DNA from: Paenibacillus woosongensis
Lineage (GTDB): Bacteria; Bacillota; Bacilli; Paenibacillales; Paenibacillaceae
DNA: 64,000 nucleotides
Direction of reading: 5' to 3'
NCBI RefSeq assembly: GCF_030122845.1
Contig: NZ_CP126084.1
Coordinates: 3,906,001-3,970,000, forward strand
A model generated the notes under the pieces. That model saw only the letters and a program-made list of their open reading frames with translations, did no database searches and was not told the origin of the DNA. Below, one piece after another: positions 34,193-43,554 of the stretch; the first letter of the stretch is position 1, and the number at the start of each line of letters is the position of its first letter. Made by a program: the position numbers and the translations under genes.

Positions 34193-35527
34193 CTAATTCT
34201 TTTTTCTCATCATATCGAAATAGGCTACGGGGTGATCTACTTTCATTTTGATTCTTTGCAGCGGATGTCGTGCCGCATCGAGCTCGTTGCCTTCCTCGTC
34301 CCAAATCGTTCCGACGGTTTGCTTGAAGAAGGTTCCGTTCGGACCGAAGAATTCGACTTCCTGGCCTGGCTTGAAGTAGTTGCGCTGCTGGATAACTGCC
34401 GTGCCTTCAGCCGGATCATATTCCATGACAAGTCCAGCGAAGTCGTACGGCACCGCCTTCTCCTCCGGCTCGTAAATATGATCCTCGTGATCCGGCGTAT
34501 CGTAGAAGAAGCCCGTATTCAGCGGACGATTTGCCGCTTTGTTGATTTCCTCCAGCCATTCCGGCTTTAATACATAGTTATCCGGGTCGGCCATATACGA
34601 ATCGATCGCCTGGCGATAGACGTTGACTACGGTGGCCACGTAATGGATCGACTTCATTCGCCCTTCAATCTTAAAGCTATCAATGCCGACATCGATCAGG
34701 TCAGGAATATGGGCAATCATGCACATATCTTTGGAGCCCATCGTAAACGGGTTATCCTCCTCCTGGAACAGCGGGAGCGGGGTAATTCCTGTCTTCGGCG
34801 ACCGCCCTGCCTGTGCCATAGCCAATTCCTCTTCAGATACCCAGACTTCCTCGCCCGGTCCATCCTCGAACAAATCATATTTCCAGCGGCAGGACTGGCA
34901 GCAGCCCCCCCGGTTGGAGTCCCGGTCCGTGAAATGGTTGGACAATACGCACCGTCCGGAAAAGGATGAACACATGGCCCCATGAATGAAGGATTCGATT
35001 TCGATGTCCACATGTTTCTTGATTTCCTGAATTTCTTCCATGCTGGTTTCCCGGCCCAGTACGACCCGCGGTAAGCCCTCTTCCTTCCAGAATTTCACCG
35101 CCTGCCAGTTGATCGTGGATTGCTGGGTGCTAAGATGCACCTCAAGTCCTGGCGCTACGCGGCGAGCCGTGTCGATAATGATCGGATCCGCCGCAATGAT
35201 CGCGCTGATTCCTGCAGCTTCCAGGTTGCGCAAATATTCTTCGATTCCCTCGATATCCTCATTATGTGCATAAATATTTGTAGCCACAAATACCTTGGCT
35301 CCGTATTTCTTTGCGAACTCCACGCCCTCGCGCATCTCTTCAAAACTGAAATTATCCGCGTTCGAACGAAGACCGTACTTCTGTCCCCCGATATATACTG
35401 CGTCCGCCCCATAATGGATGGCAAATTTCAGCTTCTCCAAGTTTCCCGCCGGAGCCAGCAGCTCAGGCTTGTCCAAGCGATAGCGTTTCCCGGTATATTT
35501 CGGCTGATGTTTCTGTGCCGTTTGCAT
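34193..35527 (-). CDS. trhP2: Peptidase U32 family tRNA hydroxylation protein, large subunit
   Basis: A 444-residue U32 protein, equal to B. subtilis YrrO/TrhP2. The TIM-barrel start is PELLAPAGNLEKLKFAIHYGADAVYIGG. The U32 signature FIHGAMCSSFSGRCVLSN and the later GGCCQSCRW supply four cysteines for an iron-sulfur cluster. A C-terminal beta-barrel follows. The family makes 5-hydroxyuridine at tRNA position 34 with prephenate as cofactor source. It starts 22 bases after the paralogous yrrN gene and the two probably form a complex. Confidence 0.9.
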   Translation of the reverse strand: MQTAQKHQPKYTGKRYRLDKPELLAPAGNLEKLKFAIHYGADAVYIGGQKYGLRSNADNFSFEEMREGVEFAKKYGAKVFVATNIYAHNEDIEGIEEYLRNLEAAGISAIIAADPIIIDTARRVAPGLEVHLSTQQSTINWQAVKFWKEEGLPRVVLGRETSMEEIQEIKKHVDIEIESFIHGAMCSSFSGRCVLSNHFTDRDSNRGGCCQSCRWKYDLFEDGPGEEVWVSEEELAMAQAGRSPKTGITPLPLFQEEDNPFTMGSKDMCMIAHIPDLIDVGIDSFKIEGRMKSIHYVATVVNVYRQAIDSYMADPDNYVLKPEWLEEINKAANRPLNTGFFYDTPDHEDHIYEPEEKAVPYDFAGLVMEYDPAEGTAVIQQRNYFKPGQEVEFFGPNGTFFKQTVGTIWDEEGNELDAARHPLQRIKMKVDHPVAYFDMMRKKN

Positions 35528-35549
35528 CCTCGTTCACCTCATGCCTTTA

Positions 35550-36488
35550 TTAATATACTTGCTCTTTGTAGAAGAAGCCGAATGAAAGCTCACGCCCGGG
35601 ATCCTGAACTTCCCGAATTGCATCCAGCCATTCTTCATTGCATTCATAGTCGTCCGGATTGCTAAAATAGCTGTCGACCGCTTTCCGGTAAGCCTTAATA
35701 ACCGTCGTATTGTAATTGACGTCTTTCAGCAAAGTTTCGATTTTGAAGCTGTTCACACCCGCAGCCATTAGATGATGCAGGTCCTCCAATATGCAAATAT
35801 CATCGGAGCTCATAATATGCGTGCCATTCGTATCCTCAAAAATCGGAAATTTCTCTCCAGGACGCTCCGCTTCGACAAGGAACAATCCCCGCTCTTTGCC
35901 CAATTCGTCTTTGCCATGCTCCAGCGTTCTTCCCTGATGCTTCAAATAACTGTCCACCAGACGACGTTTGGAATGATAAATATTCGTCATACCGTGAACC
36001 TGTACCTCGGAATCAAGTTTGAGGTGAGGCTGCATTTCCGTGATTTCATCCATATTGAGCTCGCGGGCCAGCACGACGCGCGATGCCCCTTTGCTCCCCC
36101 AATAATTCGCCGTTGCATAGTTCGTGGAGGTCATCTCCGCATTCCAGTGGAGCTTTAAATTCAACCCCATGGATCTTACCGCCTGCAGTACCGCAGGATC
36201 CCCGAATTGGATGCCATCGACTCCGGCCTGCTCCAGCCGCTGCAAATAGAGCGGAAGCTTCGCCAGCAGCTCATTGCTAATAATATTCGTTACGCTGACA
36301 TAAATTTTAGCGCTGCGGGCGTGAGCCAGCTTCACGGCCTCTGCGATTTCATCTACGGCCATACTGCCGGGCAGCCTCATTCCGTATTTCTCTTCCCCGA
36401 TTAACGCAGCGTTGGCTCCGGCTTCCAGATAGCCTTCCAGCTCCGCCAAAGAACCTGCCGGGACCAGCAGCTCCGGTTTGTTTCCCAT
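35550..36488 (-). CDS. trhP1: Peptidase U32 family tRNA hydroxylation protein, small subunit
   Basis: A 312-residue U32 paralogue, equal to YrrN/TrhP1. It shares the start PELLVPAGSLAELEGYLEAGANAALIG with its neighbour but lacks the cysteine cluster (VQVHGMTNIYHSKRRLV replaces the Cys-rich signature) and the C-terminal barrel. It is therefore likely the non-catalytic partner of TrhP2. The ATG at 36488 follows AAGGTGG. It lies between mltG (15 bases upstream) and trhP2, all in the same direction. Confidence 0.88.
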   Translation of the reverse strand: MGNKPELLVPAGSLAELEGYLEAGANAALIGEEKYGMRLPGSMAVDEIAEAVKLAHARSAKIYVSVTNIISNELLAKLPLYLQRLEQAGVDGIQFGDPAVLQAVRSMGLNLKLHWNAEMTSTNYATANYWGSKGASRVVLARELNMDEITEMQPHLKLDSEVQVHGMTNIYHSKRRLVDSYLKHQGRTLEHGKDELGKERGLFLVEAERPGEKFPIFEDTNGTHIMSSDDICILEDLHHLMAAGVNSFKIETLLKDVNYNTTVIKAYRKAVDSYFSNPDDYECNEEWLDAIREVQDPGRELSFGFFYKEQVY

Positions 36489-36503
36489 ATTCAACCACCT
36501 TCG

Positions 36504-37556
36504 TTATTTAGCTGTTTCTTTGCTTTTTTTGATATTCTGCAGATGCTCCGCATACGTCTTCGCAAATAAATGCTCGCCGCTGCCGTCTTTTTTGGTGACA
36601 TAAAATAAATAATCCGATTTCTCTGGCTCCAGCGCGGCTTCGATCGATTTCAAGCTGGGTGCCGCGATCGGCCCCGGAGGAAGCCCCTTGTACATATAGG
36701 TGTTGTAAGGGCTGTCCACGCTCTGTAAATCCTTGTACAGCAGCCGCTCCTTCGGCTTATCAAGCAAGTACTGAACCGTTGCATCGATTTCCAGCTTCAT
36801 ATCCTTGGCGATGCGGTTATAAATTACTCCTGCCACCAGGGCCCGCTCACTCTCCGCAACGACCTCGCGCTCCACCAGGGAAGCGACCGTCATCAACTGG
36901 TTGAAATCCAGTCCCCGGGCCTTCAGCTTCTGGTCAAAATCAGGAATGCTCTTGATTCGTTTATCCGTTTCCTGCAGCATCCTGGCAATGATATCCGCTT
37001 CCGTGCTTCCTTTCTCCAATTCGTAGGTTTCCGGAAACAAATATCCCTCCAAGCGATAATTCAGCACCGCCGACGCCGGAACATCGGCAAGAACGGCGCC
37101 ATCGATCCCCTGAGGCTCTTTGGTCAGCTCCAAGAACGCTTCTTTATCCACATAACCTGCATCGGCGAGCTTGTCGGCCATTTGCCTGACGGTATAACCC
37201 TCAGGTATGGTAAAGCGAATCATCTCGGCCTTGACCACGTCCCCGCTGTTTAGCTTTTGGATGATTTCGTCATACGTCACGCCCGGCTGCATTTCATATA
37301 TGCCCGCCTGGAAGCGGCTGCCCTGCGAATTCCACTTCAAATAGGTTTTGAACATAAAAGAGTTTTTGATCAGACCCTGATCTTCCAAAATCTTCGCAAT
37401 CGAAGCCGTACCCGTTCCCGGTGCGATCGTAATCTGGACGGGCTGCTCCGACCGGTTCACGGGCTGCATTTCCATATAGCCGTACGCAGCCAGCGCGCCT
37501 GCGCCGATGAGCATGATAAGCAATAAGGAAAGTAGCCACTTCCATACCTTCTTCAA
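36504..37556 (-). CDS. mltG: Endolytic murein transglycosylase MltG
   Basis: A 350-residue protein with one N-terminal membrane helix (about 5-28), a LysM-like subdomain (about 35-115) and the YceG/MltG catalytic domain containing the active-site glutamate in LMTVASLVEREVV. It cuts nascent glycan strands and so limits their length. It starts with TTG, eight bases after GGGAG. It matches YrrL, which occupies the same place in Bacillus. The trhP pair follows at 15 bases. Confidence 0.93.
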   Translation of the reverse strand: MKKVWKWLLSLLLIMLIGAGALAAYGYMEMQPVNRSEQPVQITIAPGTGTASIAKILEDQGLIKNSFMFKTYLKWNSQGSRFQAGIYEMQPGVTYDEIIQKLNSGDVVKAEMIRFTIPEGYTVRQMADKLADAGYVDKEAFLELTKEPQGIDGAVLADVPASAVLNYRLEGYLFPETYELEKGSTEADIIARMLQETDKRIKSIPDFDQKLKARGLDFNQLMTVASLVEREVVAESERALVAGVIYNRIAKDMKLEIDATVQYLLDKPKERLLYKDLQSVDSPYNTYMYKGLPPGPIAAPSLKSIEAALEPEKSDYLFYVTKKDGSGEHLFAKTYAEHLQNIKKSKETAK

Positions 37557-37577
37557 TCAATCAACTCCCTTAACAGC

Positions 37578-37600
37578 CAAAAAGGGCGGTATCCGCCCTT
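37578..37600 (-). terminator. Terminator of ireB-ruvX-yrzB group
   Basis: Perfect AAGGGCGG-ATAC-CGCCCTT stem and five T on the minus strand, 22 bases before the mltG start. Confidence 0.88.
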
Positions 37601-37658
37601 CTCAGACTTATCTATAAAAATGACTGGCTTCACAGAAGAGTTGTGCTATCGCACCGCT

Positions 37659-37958
37659 CTATTCCGGAAATGTTAATTCATCGTACAATTCGGACACGTT
37701 CTCCCATTCATCATCATCATCGATCGTAACGAGCTCCAAGGCTCCGTTCTCGCCGCTGATAATTTTGAATATTTCCGGTTCGGCATTTCGGTCGCCCTCT
37801 GCTCTAAGCACTGCATAGGAGCTGCCTGCGACATCGAATTCGCTCTCGATCGAATAATCGGAAACCCGTCCCTCTTCATCCTCAAGCTCTACGACGGTAC
37901 CGAATGCATCCTTTACGCGGGAGGTCCATACTACATGACTGGCGGAAAATTCCGGCAT
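37659..37958 (-). CDS. DUF1292 family protein, second copy
   Basis: A 99-residue acidic protein similar in layout to the preceding yrzB product: a beta-rich DUF1292 core (TVVELEDEEGRVSDYSIES, YAVLRAEG) and an acidic tail (TIDDDDEWENVSELYDEL). Its ATG overlaps the yrzB stop by one base (TAATG). Function unknown for the family. It looks like a tandem duplicate that has diverged; B. subtilis has one copy in this place. Confidence 0.85.
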   Translation of the reverse strand: MPEFSASHVVWTSRVKDAFGTVVELEDEEGRVSDYSIESEFDVAGSSYAVLRAEGDRNAEPEIFKIISGENGALELVTIDDDDEWENVSELYDELTFPE

Positions 37959-38266
37959 TAATCCTGATCCTCCCCGTCGAATTCATCGATCAGCGTATTG
38001 AACGTTTCCTCGACGATTTCCCATTCCTCGTCGCTTTCAATCGTATACAGCTTCAGGTCATCGCCGTCTTCCTCGTAACGAAATGCGTATACCTCTTCGG
38101 CCTCTTGATCCTCATCGGATTCCACAGGAACGACCATCATATACTTTGCATCCGAACCGTCAACCTCGAACTTCATGATGACTTCAAACTCTTCCTCATT
38201 GCCCTCGTCGTCAGGGATGTAAATAATCTCCGGTTCTTCTTCATTGCCGATACGATCATTAGACAT
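37958..38266 (-). CDS. yrzB: DUF1292 family protein YrzB
   Basis: A 102-residue, strongly acidic protein: EIIYIPDDEGNEEEFEVIMKF, then YMMVVPVE and VYAFRYEEDGDDLKLYTIESDEEWE. It matches YrzB, a DUF1292 protein of unknown function that lies next to ruvX and ireB across Firmicutes. It starts 12 bases after ruvX and is coupled to the second DUF1292 gene. Confidence 0.88.
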   Translation of the reverse strand: MSNDRIGNEEEPEIIYIPDDEGNEEEFEVIMKFEVDGSDAKYMMVVPVESDEDQEAEEVYAFRYEEDGDDLKLYTIESDEEWEIVEETFNTLIDEFDGEDQD

Positions 38267-38278
38267 GTGCGATCACCC

Positions 38279-38695
38279 TCACTTTTTACTCTTAGAGTCC
38301 AAATAGTTTTGCAAAATCAAAACTGCGGCCATTTTATCCACAATTCCTTTGCGCTTCTTCCGGCTGACATCCGCTTCAATCAGCGTCCGCTGGGCCGAGA
38401 CGGTGGTCAGCCGCTCATCCCATAAATGAACCGGCAGCTCGATCCTGCTGCGAAGCTCTTCTGCAAAGGCCTTGCATATTTCACCACGGGGACCGACCGA
38501 TCCGTTCATGTTCTTCGGAAGACCAACGACAATTTCCTCGACCTCATGCTGACTGGCCAGTTCAGCAATCCGCCCGTACTCGTCGCCCTCCCGCCGGCGT
38601 TCAATGACTTCCACGCCTTGGGCGGTCCATCCGAACATATCGCTAACCGCAACGCCGATTCTGCGATCCCCGTAGTCCAGACCCATAATTTTCAT
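38279..38695 (-). CDS. ruvX: RuvX/YqgF pre-16S rRNA nuclease
   Basis: A 138-residue RNase H-fold protein. Catalytic acids are in MGLDYGDRRIGVAVSD at the N-terminus, VVGLPKNMNGSVGPR in the middle and WDERLTTVSAQ near the end. The family processes the 5' end of 16S rRNA and resembles Holliday junction resolvases. It matches YrrK. Nine bases after ireB, in the conserved ireB-ruvX-yrzB order. Confidence 0.95.
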   Translation of the reverse strand: MKIMGLDYGDRRIGVAVSDMFGWTAQGVEVIERRREGDEYGRIAELASQHEVEEIVVGLPKNMNGSVGPRGEICKAFAEELRSRIELPVHLWDERLTTVSAQRTLIEADVSRKKRKGIVDKMAAVLILQNYLDSKSKK

Positions 38696-38704
38696 GCTAT
38701 TCTC

Positions 38705-38965
38705 CTAACGGTGACTGGACATGTAAAACCTTACCAGTTCTTCGATCAATTCGTCGCGTTCCTTCTTGCGCACAAGACTTCTAGCATTGTTGTGGCGCGG
38801 AATATATGCCGGATCCCCGGACAGCAGATATCCGACAATCTGGTTGATTGGATTGTATTCTTTGTCCTGCAACGCTTCGTATACCGTAAGAAGAATTTCC
38901 TGCGCAGACGCCTCCTGCTCATCACCCTTGACATTAAACTTTACAGTTTTATCCATGTAGTCCAT
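38705..38965 (-). CDS. ireB: IreB/YrzL family regulatory protein
   Basis: An 86-residue protein of the DUF965/IreB family ([45 protein letters not shown]), with near-canonical length. In Enterococcus IreB is phosphorylated by the kinase IreK and lowers cephalosporin resistance. The start at 38965 has GAGGTG five bases upstream; an ATG three codons later is also possible. First gene of the ireB-ruvX-yrzB group, downstream of alaS. Confidence 0.93.
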   Translation of the reverse strand: MDYMDKTVKFNVKGDEQEASAQEILLTVYEALQDKEYNPINQIVGYLLSGDPAYIPRHNNARSLVRKKERDELIEELVRFYMSSHR

Positions 38966-39094
38966 GATGACACCTCGCTTCTTAAGACATACGTCTTCTT
39001 GATCGCAGTCTGGTTTCCTCTTAGTCTACCCTTACTATATCATATTGTAGGTTCTTAAAGGAAATTTTCAGTTACGGTATCGAATGCAGCATAT

Positions 39095-41719
39095 CTACCC
39101 TTGCGCTGCAACTAACTCTTCAGCAAGCTTCAAGGCATCCTCCAGCTTGGAGACATCCTTGCCTCCGGCTTGCGCCATATCCGGGCGACCGCCTCCGCCC
39201 CCGCCGCAGACGGCTGCCACTTCCTTGACAAGCTTGCCGGCATGAATGCCGCGCTTTACCTGCTCCTGAGGTACAGCCACGACAAAGTTCACTTTGTCCT
39301 CCATCGCTGCGCCGAGTACAAGGACGGCATCCGGTACTTTGACTTTCAGCTCATCAGCCAAGGTTCTTAGCATATCCATACTTGCGGCTTCTACCCGCGC
39401 CGCAAGCAGCTTGGTTCCTCCGGCCTCGACAATGCGATTCGTCAACTCGCCGGCCTCGATGGCGCTCAGCTTGCCCTGAAGCGACTCGTTCTCGCGCCCA
39501 AGATCCTTCAGCTGCTGATACAACGCTTCAATCCGCTTCGGCACCTCGTTGACGTTCGATTTAAGCAGCGCTGCGGATTGCTTGAGCAGCTCGAGCTGGC
39601 CATCCATGTACATGTAAGCCCCACGGCCCGTCACCGCCTCAATCCGGCGTACACCAGAACCGATGCCGCTCTCGCTGATCAGTTTGAACAGGCCGATTTC
39701 TGCCGTATTGCTGACGTGGCAGCCGCCGCACAGCTCAAGGCTGTAATCGCCGACCTGGACAACGCGGACGATATCGCCGTACTTCTCGCCGAACAAGGCC
39801 ATAGCGCCCATCGCCTTGGCTTCGTCAATCGGCTTGTATTCAATCACGACGTCCAGCGCATTCCAAATCTGCTCATTCACCTTGCGCTCGATCTCCGCCA
39901 GCTCCTCAGGGGAGATGCTGCCCAGATGCGAGAAGTCAAAGCGCAGGCGCTGCGGCTCGACCAGGGAGCCGGCCTGATTGACATGCTCGCCGAGCACTTC
40001 TTTTAGCGCTTTGTGGAGCAGATGTGTAGCGGTATGGTTCTTCAGAATCTCGCTGCGCAGCTTGCGATCCACCTGGGCCGTCACGGCCGCTCCTACGCGA
40101 AGTTCGCCAGAATTCACCGTGACTTGGTGTACATGCTGTCCGCGCGGCGCCTTGAACAGTCCGTTCACATCGGCGCTGCCCAGCTCGCTCAGAATTACCC
40201 CTTTGTCGCTCACCTGACCGCCGCTTTCGGCATAAAAAGGAGTGGACTCCAGAATAACCTGGCCGCTTTCGCCCGCCGACAATACACCGGCAAACTCATC
40301 GTTCACAATGATTGCCAAAATTCTGGTGGACGTTTCTAGCTCATTATATCCAACGAAATCCGATTTAGTCGTAAAGTCAGCCAATACGCCGCCCTGTACC
40401 GACATGCTGCCGCCTTTATGGCTCGCAGCCCGGGCACGCTCCCGTTGTCCTGCCATTTCAGACTCAAAGCCCTCGCGGTCTACGGTCAGGCCATGCTCGG
40501 CAGCGAAATCCTCGGTCAAATCGAGCGGGAATCCATACGTATCATACAGCTTGAAGGCATCCGCGCCGCTGATCACCGTGCGTCCTTCCTTCTTGGCTTG
40601 CTCGCTGATCTCAGAGAGAATTGCCAATCCGTCACTCAGCGTTTCGTGGAACCGCTCTTCCTCCGTGCGGATTACCTTCTCGATGAAATCCCGTTTCGCC
40701 ACCACATCGCCGTAATAGCTGCCCATGATATCGCCAACCGTCTTAACAAGGTTGTACATGAACGGCTTATCGAGACCCAGTGTCTTCCCGTAACGGACAG
40801 CCCGGCGCAGCAAGCGGCGGATGACATATCCGCGGCCTTCATTGGACGGAAGCACCCCGTCAGCCACGGCAAAGGCAACCGTGCGGATATGGTCGGCGAT
40901 CACCTTCATGGCCACATCGCTATCTTCGCTCGCACCGTATTTGACCCCGGAGATTTTCGCGGTCTCCTGGATAATTGGCATGAACAGGTCCGTGTCAAAG
41001 TTGGAGTTCACATTCTGCAGAATGGATGCGAACCGCTCCAGCCCTGCGCCGGTATCGATATTTTTATTGGGCAGCGGCGTATAGCTGCCGTCTTTATTAT
41101 GATTGAATTGCGAGAAGACGAGATTCCACACTTCCAGGAAGCGCTCATTCTCTCCGCCTGGCGTGCAGTCTGGGTCGGACAAATCGCCGTACGCATCGCC
41201 GCGGTCATAGAAAATTTCCGTACAAGGACCGCACGGTCCTTCGCCGATATCCCAGAAGTTGTCCTCCAGCTTAATGATTCGCTCGGCAGGAAGGCCAATC
41301 TTCTCGTTCCACAGTTTGAACGCCTCCTCGTCCTCCGGATAGACCGTTACGGACAAACGCTCAGGGTCAAATCCGATCCATTCCTTGCTCGTCAGAAACT
41401 CCCAAGCCCAAGTAATGGCTTCTTCTTTAAAATAATCGCCGATCGAGAAGTTGCCCAGCATCTCAAAAAACGTATGATGCCGCCGCGTCTTTCCGACATT
41501 CTCAATATCGTTAGTGCGGATGCACTTCTGCGAATTGGCCATGCGCGGATTATCCGGTTTTACACGGCCGTCAAAATAAGGCTTCAGCGGAGCCATTCCG
41601 GCATTGATCCACAGCAGGGAAGGATCATTATGAGGTACGAGAGATGCGCTCGGTTCGATTTTATGTCCTTTGCTGGCGAAGAACTCCAGCCATTTGGAAC
41701 GAATTTCACTTGATTTCAT
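39095..41719 (-). CDS. alaS: Alanine-tRNA ligase AlaS
   Basis: An 874-residue class II synthetase of full length. N-terminal catalytic domain ([22 protein letters not shown]), then the editing domain with zinc ligands [11 protein letters not shown] and CGGCHV, then the C-terminal DHHA1 region ([15 protein letters not shown]). It charges tRNA-Ala and edits mischarged Ser and Gly. The ATG follows CTAGGAGGAAC. Regulated by a T-box leader directly upstream. Confidence 0.97.
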   Translation of the reverse strand: MKSSEIRSKWLEFFASKGHKIEPSASLVPHNDPSLLWINAGMAPLKPYFDGRVKPDNPRMANSQKCIRTNDIENVGKTRRHHTFFEMLGNFSIGDYFKEEAITWAWEFLTSKEWIGFDPERLSVTVYPEDEEAFKLWNEKIGLPAERIIKLEDNFWDIGEGPCGPCTEIFYDRGDAYGDLSDPDCTPGGENERFLEVWNLVFSQFNHNKDGSYTPLPNKNIDTGAGLERFASILQNVNSNFDTDLFMPIIQETAKISGVKYGASEDSDVAMKVIADHIRTVAFAVADGVLPSNEGRGYVIRRLLRRAVRYGKTLGLDKPFMYNLVKTVGDIMGSYYGDVVAKRDFIEKVIRTEEERFHETLSDGLAILSEISEQAKKEGRTVISGADAFKLYDTYGFPLDLTEDFAAEHGLTVDREGFESEMAGQRERARAASHKGGSMSVQGGVLADFTTKSDFVGYNELETSTRILAIIVNDEFAGVLSAGESGQVILESTPFYAESGGQVSDKGVILSELGSADVNGLFKAPRGQHVHQVTVNSGELRVGAAVTAQVDRKLRSEILKNHTATHLLHKALKEVLGEHVNQAGSLVEPQRLRFDFSHLGSISPEELAEIERKVNEQIWNALDVVIEYKPIDEAKAMGAMALFGEKYGDIVRVVQVGDYSLELCGGCHVSNTAEIGLFKLISESGIGSGVRRIEAVTGRGAYMYMDGQLELLKQSAALLKSNVNEVPKRIEALYQQLKDLGRENESLQGKLSAIEAGELTNRIVEAGGTKLLAARVEAASMDMLRTLADELKVKVPDAVLVLGAAMEDKVNFVVAVPQEQVKRGIHAGKLVKEVAAVCGGGGGGRPDMAQAGGKDVSKLEDALKLAEELVAAQG

Positions 41720-41724
41720 AAGGG

Positions 41725-42068
41725 TTCCTCCTAGTTCATGAGATCTTGAAATAAAGAAAAAACGCCCCTGAATATCAGGGACGATTAACTCGCGGTACCA
41801 CCCTGGTTATCGTATTTCGGAACTTGACCACGCCCGATAGATACGATCGCCTCGAACAGTTCGATAACGGGAACCACCCGGCGAATTTGCTTCGCTCTCT
41901 GAAATCAGCTTTCCGTCCGGTCAATGATCGGGTTCTTTCAGCCAACACGCAGCGGGACCTCTGGATCGGTCTGCCAGCTTCGCGAAGGAACGCCTTCTCT
42001 GAAACCATGAACATGGACGTACTTCATTTCGTCAACGATTTGCGGATTATACATGTTTGAACAAATCA
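41725..42068 (-). promoter_or_regulatory. T-box riboswitch leader of alaS
   Basis: The minus-strand leader contains the conserved T-box sequence GGTGGTACCGCG (41791-41804) followed by a terminator whose stem ends in GGGGCG and six T (about 41756-41786). An AGTA-containing stem I region lies near 42015-42030. Known mechanism: uncharged tRNA-Ala pairs with the specifier loop and the T-box, favouring the antiterminator and read-through into alaS. I could not fix the GCN specifier codon with certainty. Confidence 0.93.
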
Positions 42069-42074
42069 CTAATA

Positions 42075-42103
42075 AGTATATAAGGCGAAATTCCCGCTGT
42101 CAA
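42075..42103 (-). promoter_or_regulatory. Sigma-A promoter of the alaS T-box leader
   Basis: Minus strand TTGACA (42098-42103), 17-base spacer, TATACT (42075-42080); both boxes nearly match consensus and the start point would lie at about 42068. Confidence 0.88.
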
Positions 42104-42110
42104 TGCGGTT

Positions 42111-43178
42111 CTAGACCGTTTTTCGGCGAACATAATACGTATAAAAATGCTGCAAAACCACTTTGCCCACCGCAAATAGAGGAACCGCCAAAATAAGGCC
42201 GGCCACCCCGGCAATTTCTCCGCCGACAAGCAGCGCGAAAATAATGAGCATTGGATGCAGATTCAGCGACCTACCGACGACCTGCGGGGAGATAATGTTG
42301 CTCTCGATGAACTGGCATATCGTATTGATCAAAGCAACCATAAGCACCATGCGCCACGATATCGTGGTAGCCATAACGAGAGCGGGCGCCGCGCCAAGAA
42401 AGGGGCCGAGATAAGGGATGACATTGCATACCGCAACCACCCCGGCAAATAGCAGCGCAAAAGGCATGCCAATCAGCATATAACCGAAATAGGCGAGCAC
42501 CCCGATAATGACGCATACGAGCAGCTGTCCGCGCACATAATTGCCCAGCGCGCCGTCGATATCCTTCAATAGCGAAACGGTGGACTTGCGACGGGAACGC
42601 GGCAAATAATGAAGAATCATTCTTTCAAATGCCTCGAAATCCTTAAGCATATAGAAGATCAGAAAAGGAATGATGAACGCATTGAAGACGACCCCGATCG
42701 TCGTACCGATATTGTCCAGAAATTTCGAGATTCCGTCAGCCAGCCGATGCTCGAATTGAAAAAACCAATTGTTCATGCCCATCCGGATGCTGCCGGGAAG
42801 CAGACTGCTGTCCCACCGGTTGATCATTTGCTGGGTATGCAGGGTCAGCTCTGGCAAATGTTCGCCCAGCTCCTCCAGCTGCTCAATGAACATCGGAATG
42901 ACATTGATCAGAATCACTGACAGGCTGGTCAGAAACACCGCATAAATCAGCAGCACGGCCATCGTCCTCGGCACCTTGCGGCCGCCCAGCATCCGTACCA
43001 CGGGATTAAGAATATAAGAAATAATCATCGCAATGGCAAATGGAGCCAGTACGGCTTTTAGAAATCCGTAGATATGAGTCAGCATCGGGCGGAGCAGCCA
43101 TAGGAAATAAAGGATAACCAGGCCCAGCAGCAGCCATATTCCATTGCGAAACAATTTGTTGTTGTTGAACGGTTCCAC
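42111..43178 (-). CDS. AI-2E family transporter (YrrI-like)
   Basis: A 355-residue membrane protein with about eight helices and the family patterns FAIAMIISYILNPVVRML, NVIPYLGPFLGAAPALV and LHPMLIIFALLVGGEIAGVAGLILAVPLFA. The superfamily includes a quorum-signal exporter and sodium/proton antiporters; the substrate of the Bacillus YrrI group is not known. GTG start seven bases after GGAGGG. It sits between alaS and the yrrD region as in B. subtilis. Confidence 0.88.
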   Translation of the reverse strand: MEPFNNNKLFRNGIWLLLGLVILYFLWLLRPMLTHIYGFLKAVLAPFAIAMIISYILNPVVRMLGGRKVPRTMAVLLIYAVFLTSLSVILINVIPMFIEQLEELGEHLPELTLHTQQMINRWDSSLLPGSIRMGMNNWFFQFEHRLADGISKFLDNIGTTIGVVFNAFIIPFLIFYMLKDFEAFERMILHYLPRSRRKSTVSLLKDIDGALGNYVRGQLLVCVIIGVLAYFGYMLIGMPFALLFAGVVAVCNVIPYLGPFLGAAPALVMATTISWRMVLMVALINTICQFIESNIISPQVVGRSLNLHPMLIIFALLVGGEIAGVAGLILAVPLFAVGKVVLQHFYTYYVRRKTV

Positions 43179-43253
43179 GCACGATCCCTCCTTGGCGGCC
43201 GGCTATAGGTCAGTATGCGCGTGACGAGGCAAAAATAACCGTACCACAGACAG

Positions 43254-43284
43254 TAAAAAGCCCTCCTCCTAGCGGAGAAGGGCT
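43254..43284 (-). terminator. Terminator after the small zinc-ribbon gene
   Basis: AGCCCTTCTCC-GCTA-GGAGGAGGGCT stem with one bulge, followed by TTTTT on the minus strand. Confidence 0.85.
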
Positions 43285-43333
43285 CACCTGCGCCGATATA
43301 GAATCGTAGTATTCTATATGTAGGCCGGCCATA

Positions 43334-43546
43334 TTAAGTCGATGCATGCATTTGCGAGAAATCCTGCGTCATTTCCTCGCCGAAGAACAAATCATCCAAG
43401 GAACTGAGCGTTCCGTCTTCCTCTACCTGGTATACGGACATCTTCTCTCCGTTTACCGTCAATTCAATAAAGCATCCCCAGCAGTAGAATTGATGGGAAC
43501 CGATCTTCCCAATATCCTTGGAGCTGCAATTTGGACATTTCATCAT
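43334..43546 (-). CDS. Small zinc-ribbon-like protein
   Basis: A 70-residue protein with two CxxC knuckles, CPNCSSKDIGKIG and YCWGCFIEL, that should bind one zinc. The acidic C-terminal half (DDLFFGEEMTQDFSQM) has no family I know. Start at 43546 or the next codon, after TAGGTG. It begins eight bases after the yrrD-like gene, so the two are likely co-transcribed. Function unknown. Confidence 0.75.
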   Translation of the reverse strand: MMKCPNCSSKDIGKIGSHQFYCWGCFIELTVNGEKMSVYQVEEDGTLSSLDDLFFGEEMTQDFSQMHAST

Positions 43547-43554
43547 TCAATCAC

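Noticed and set aside
40418..41713. 431-codon open frame antisense to alaS
   Set aside because: It lies wholly within a conserved alaS gene on the other strand, has no ribosome site, and its composition mirrors the alaS codons.
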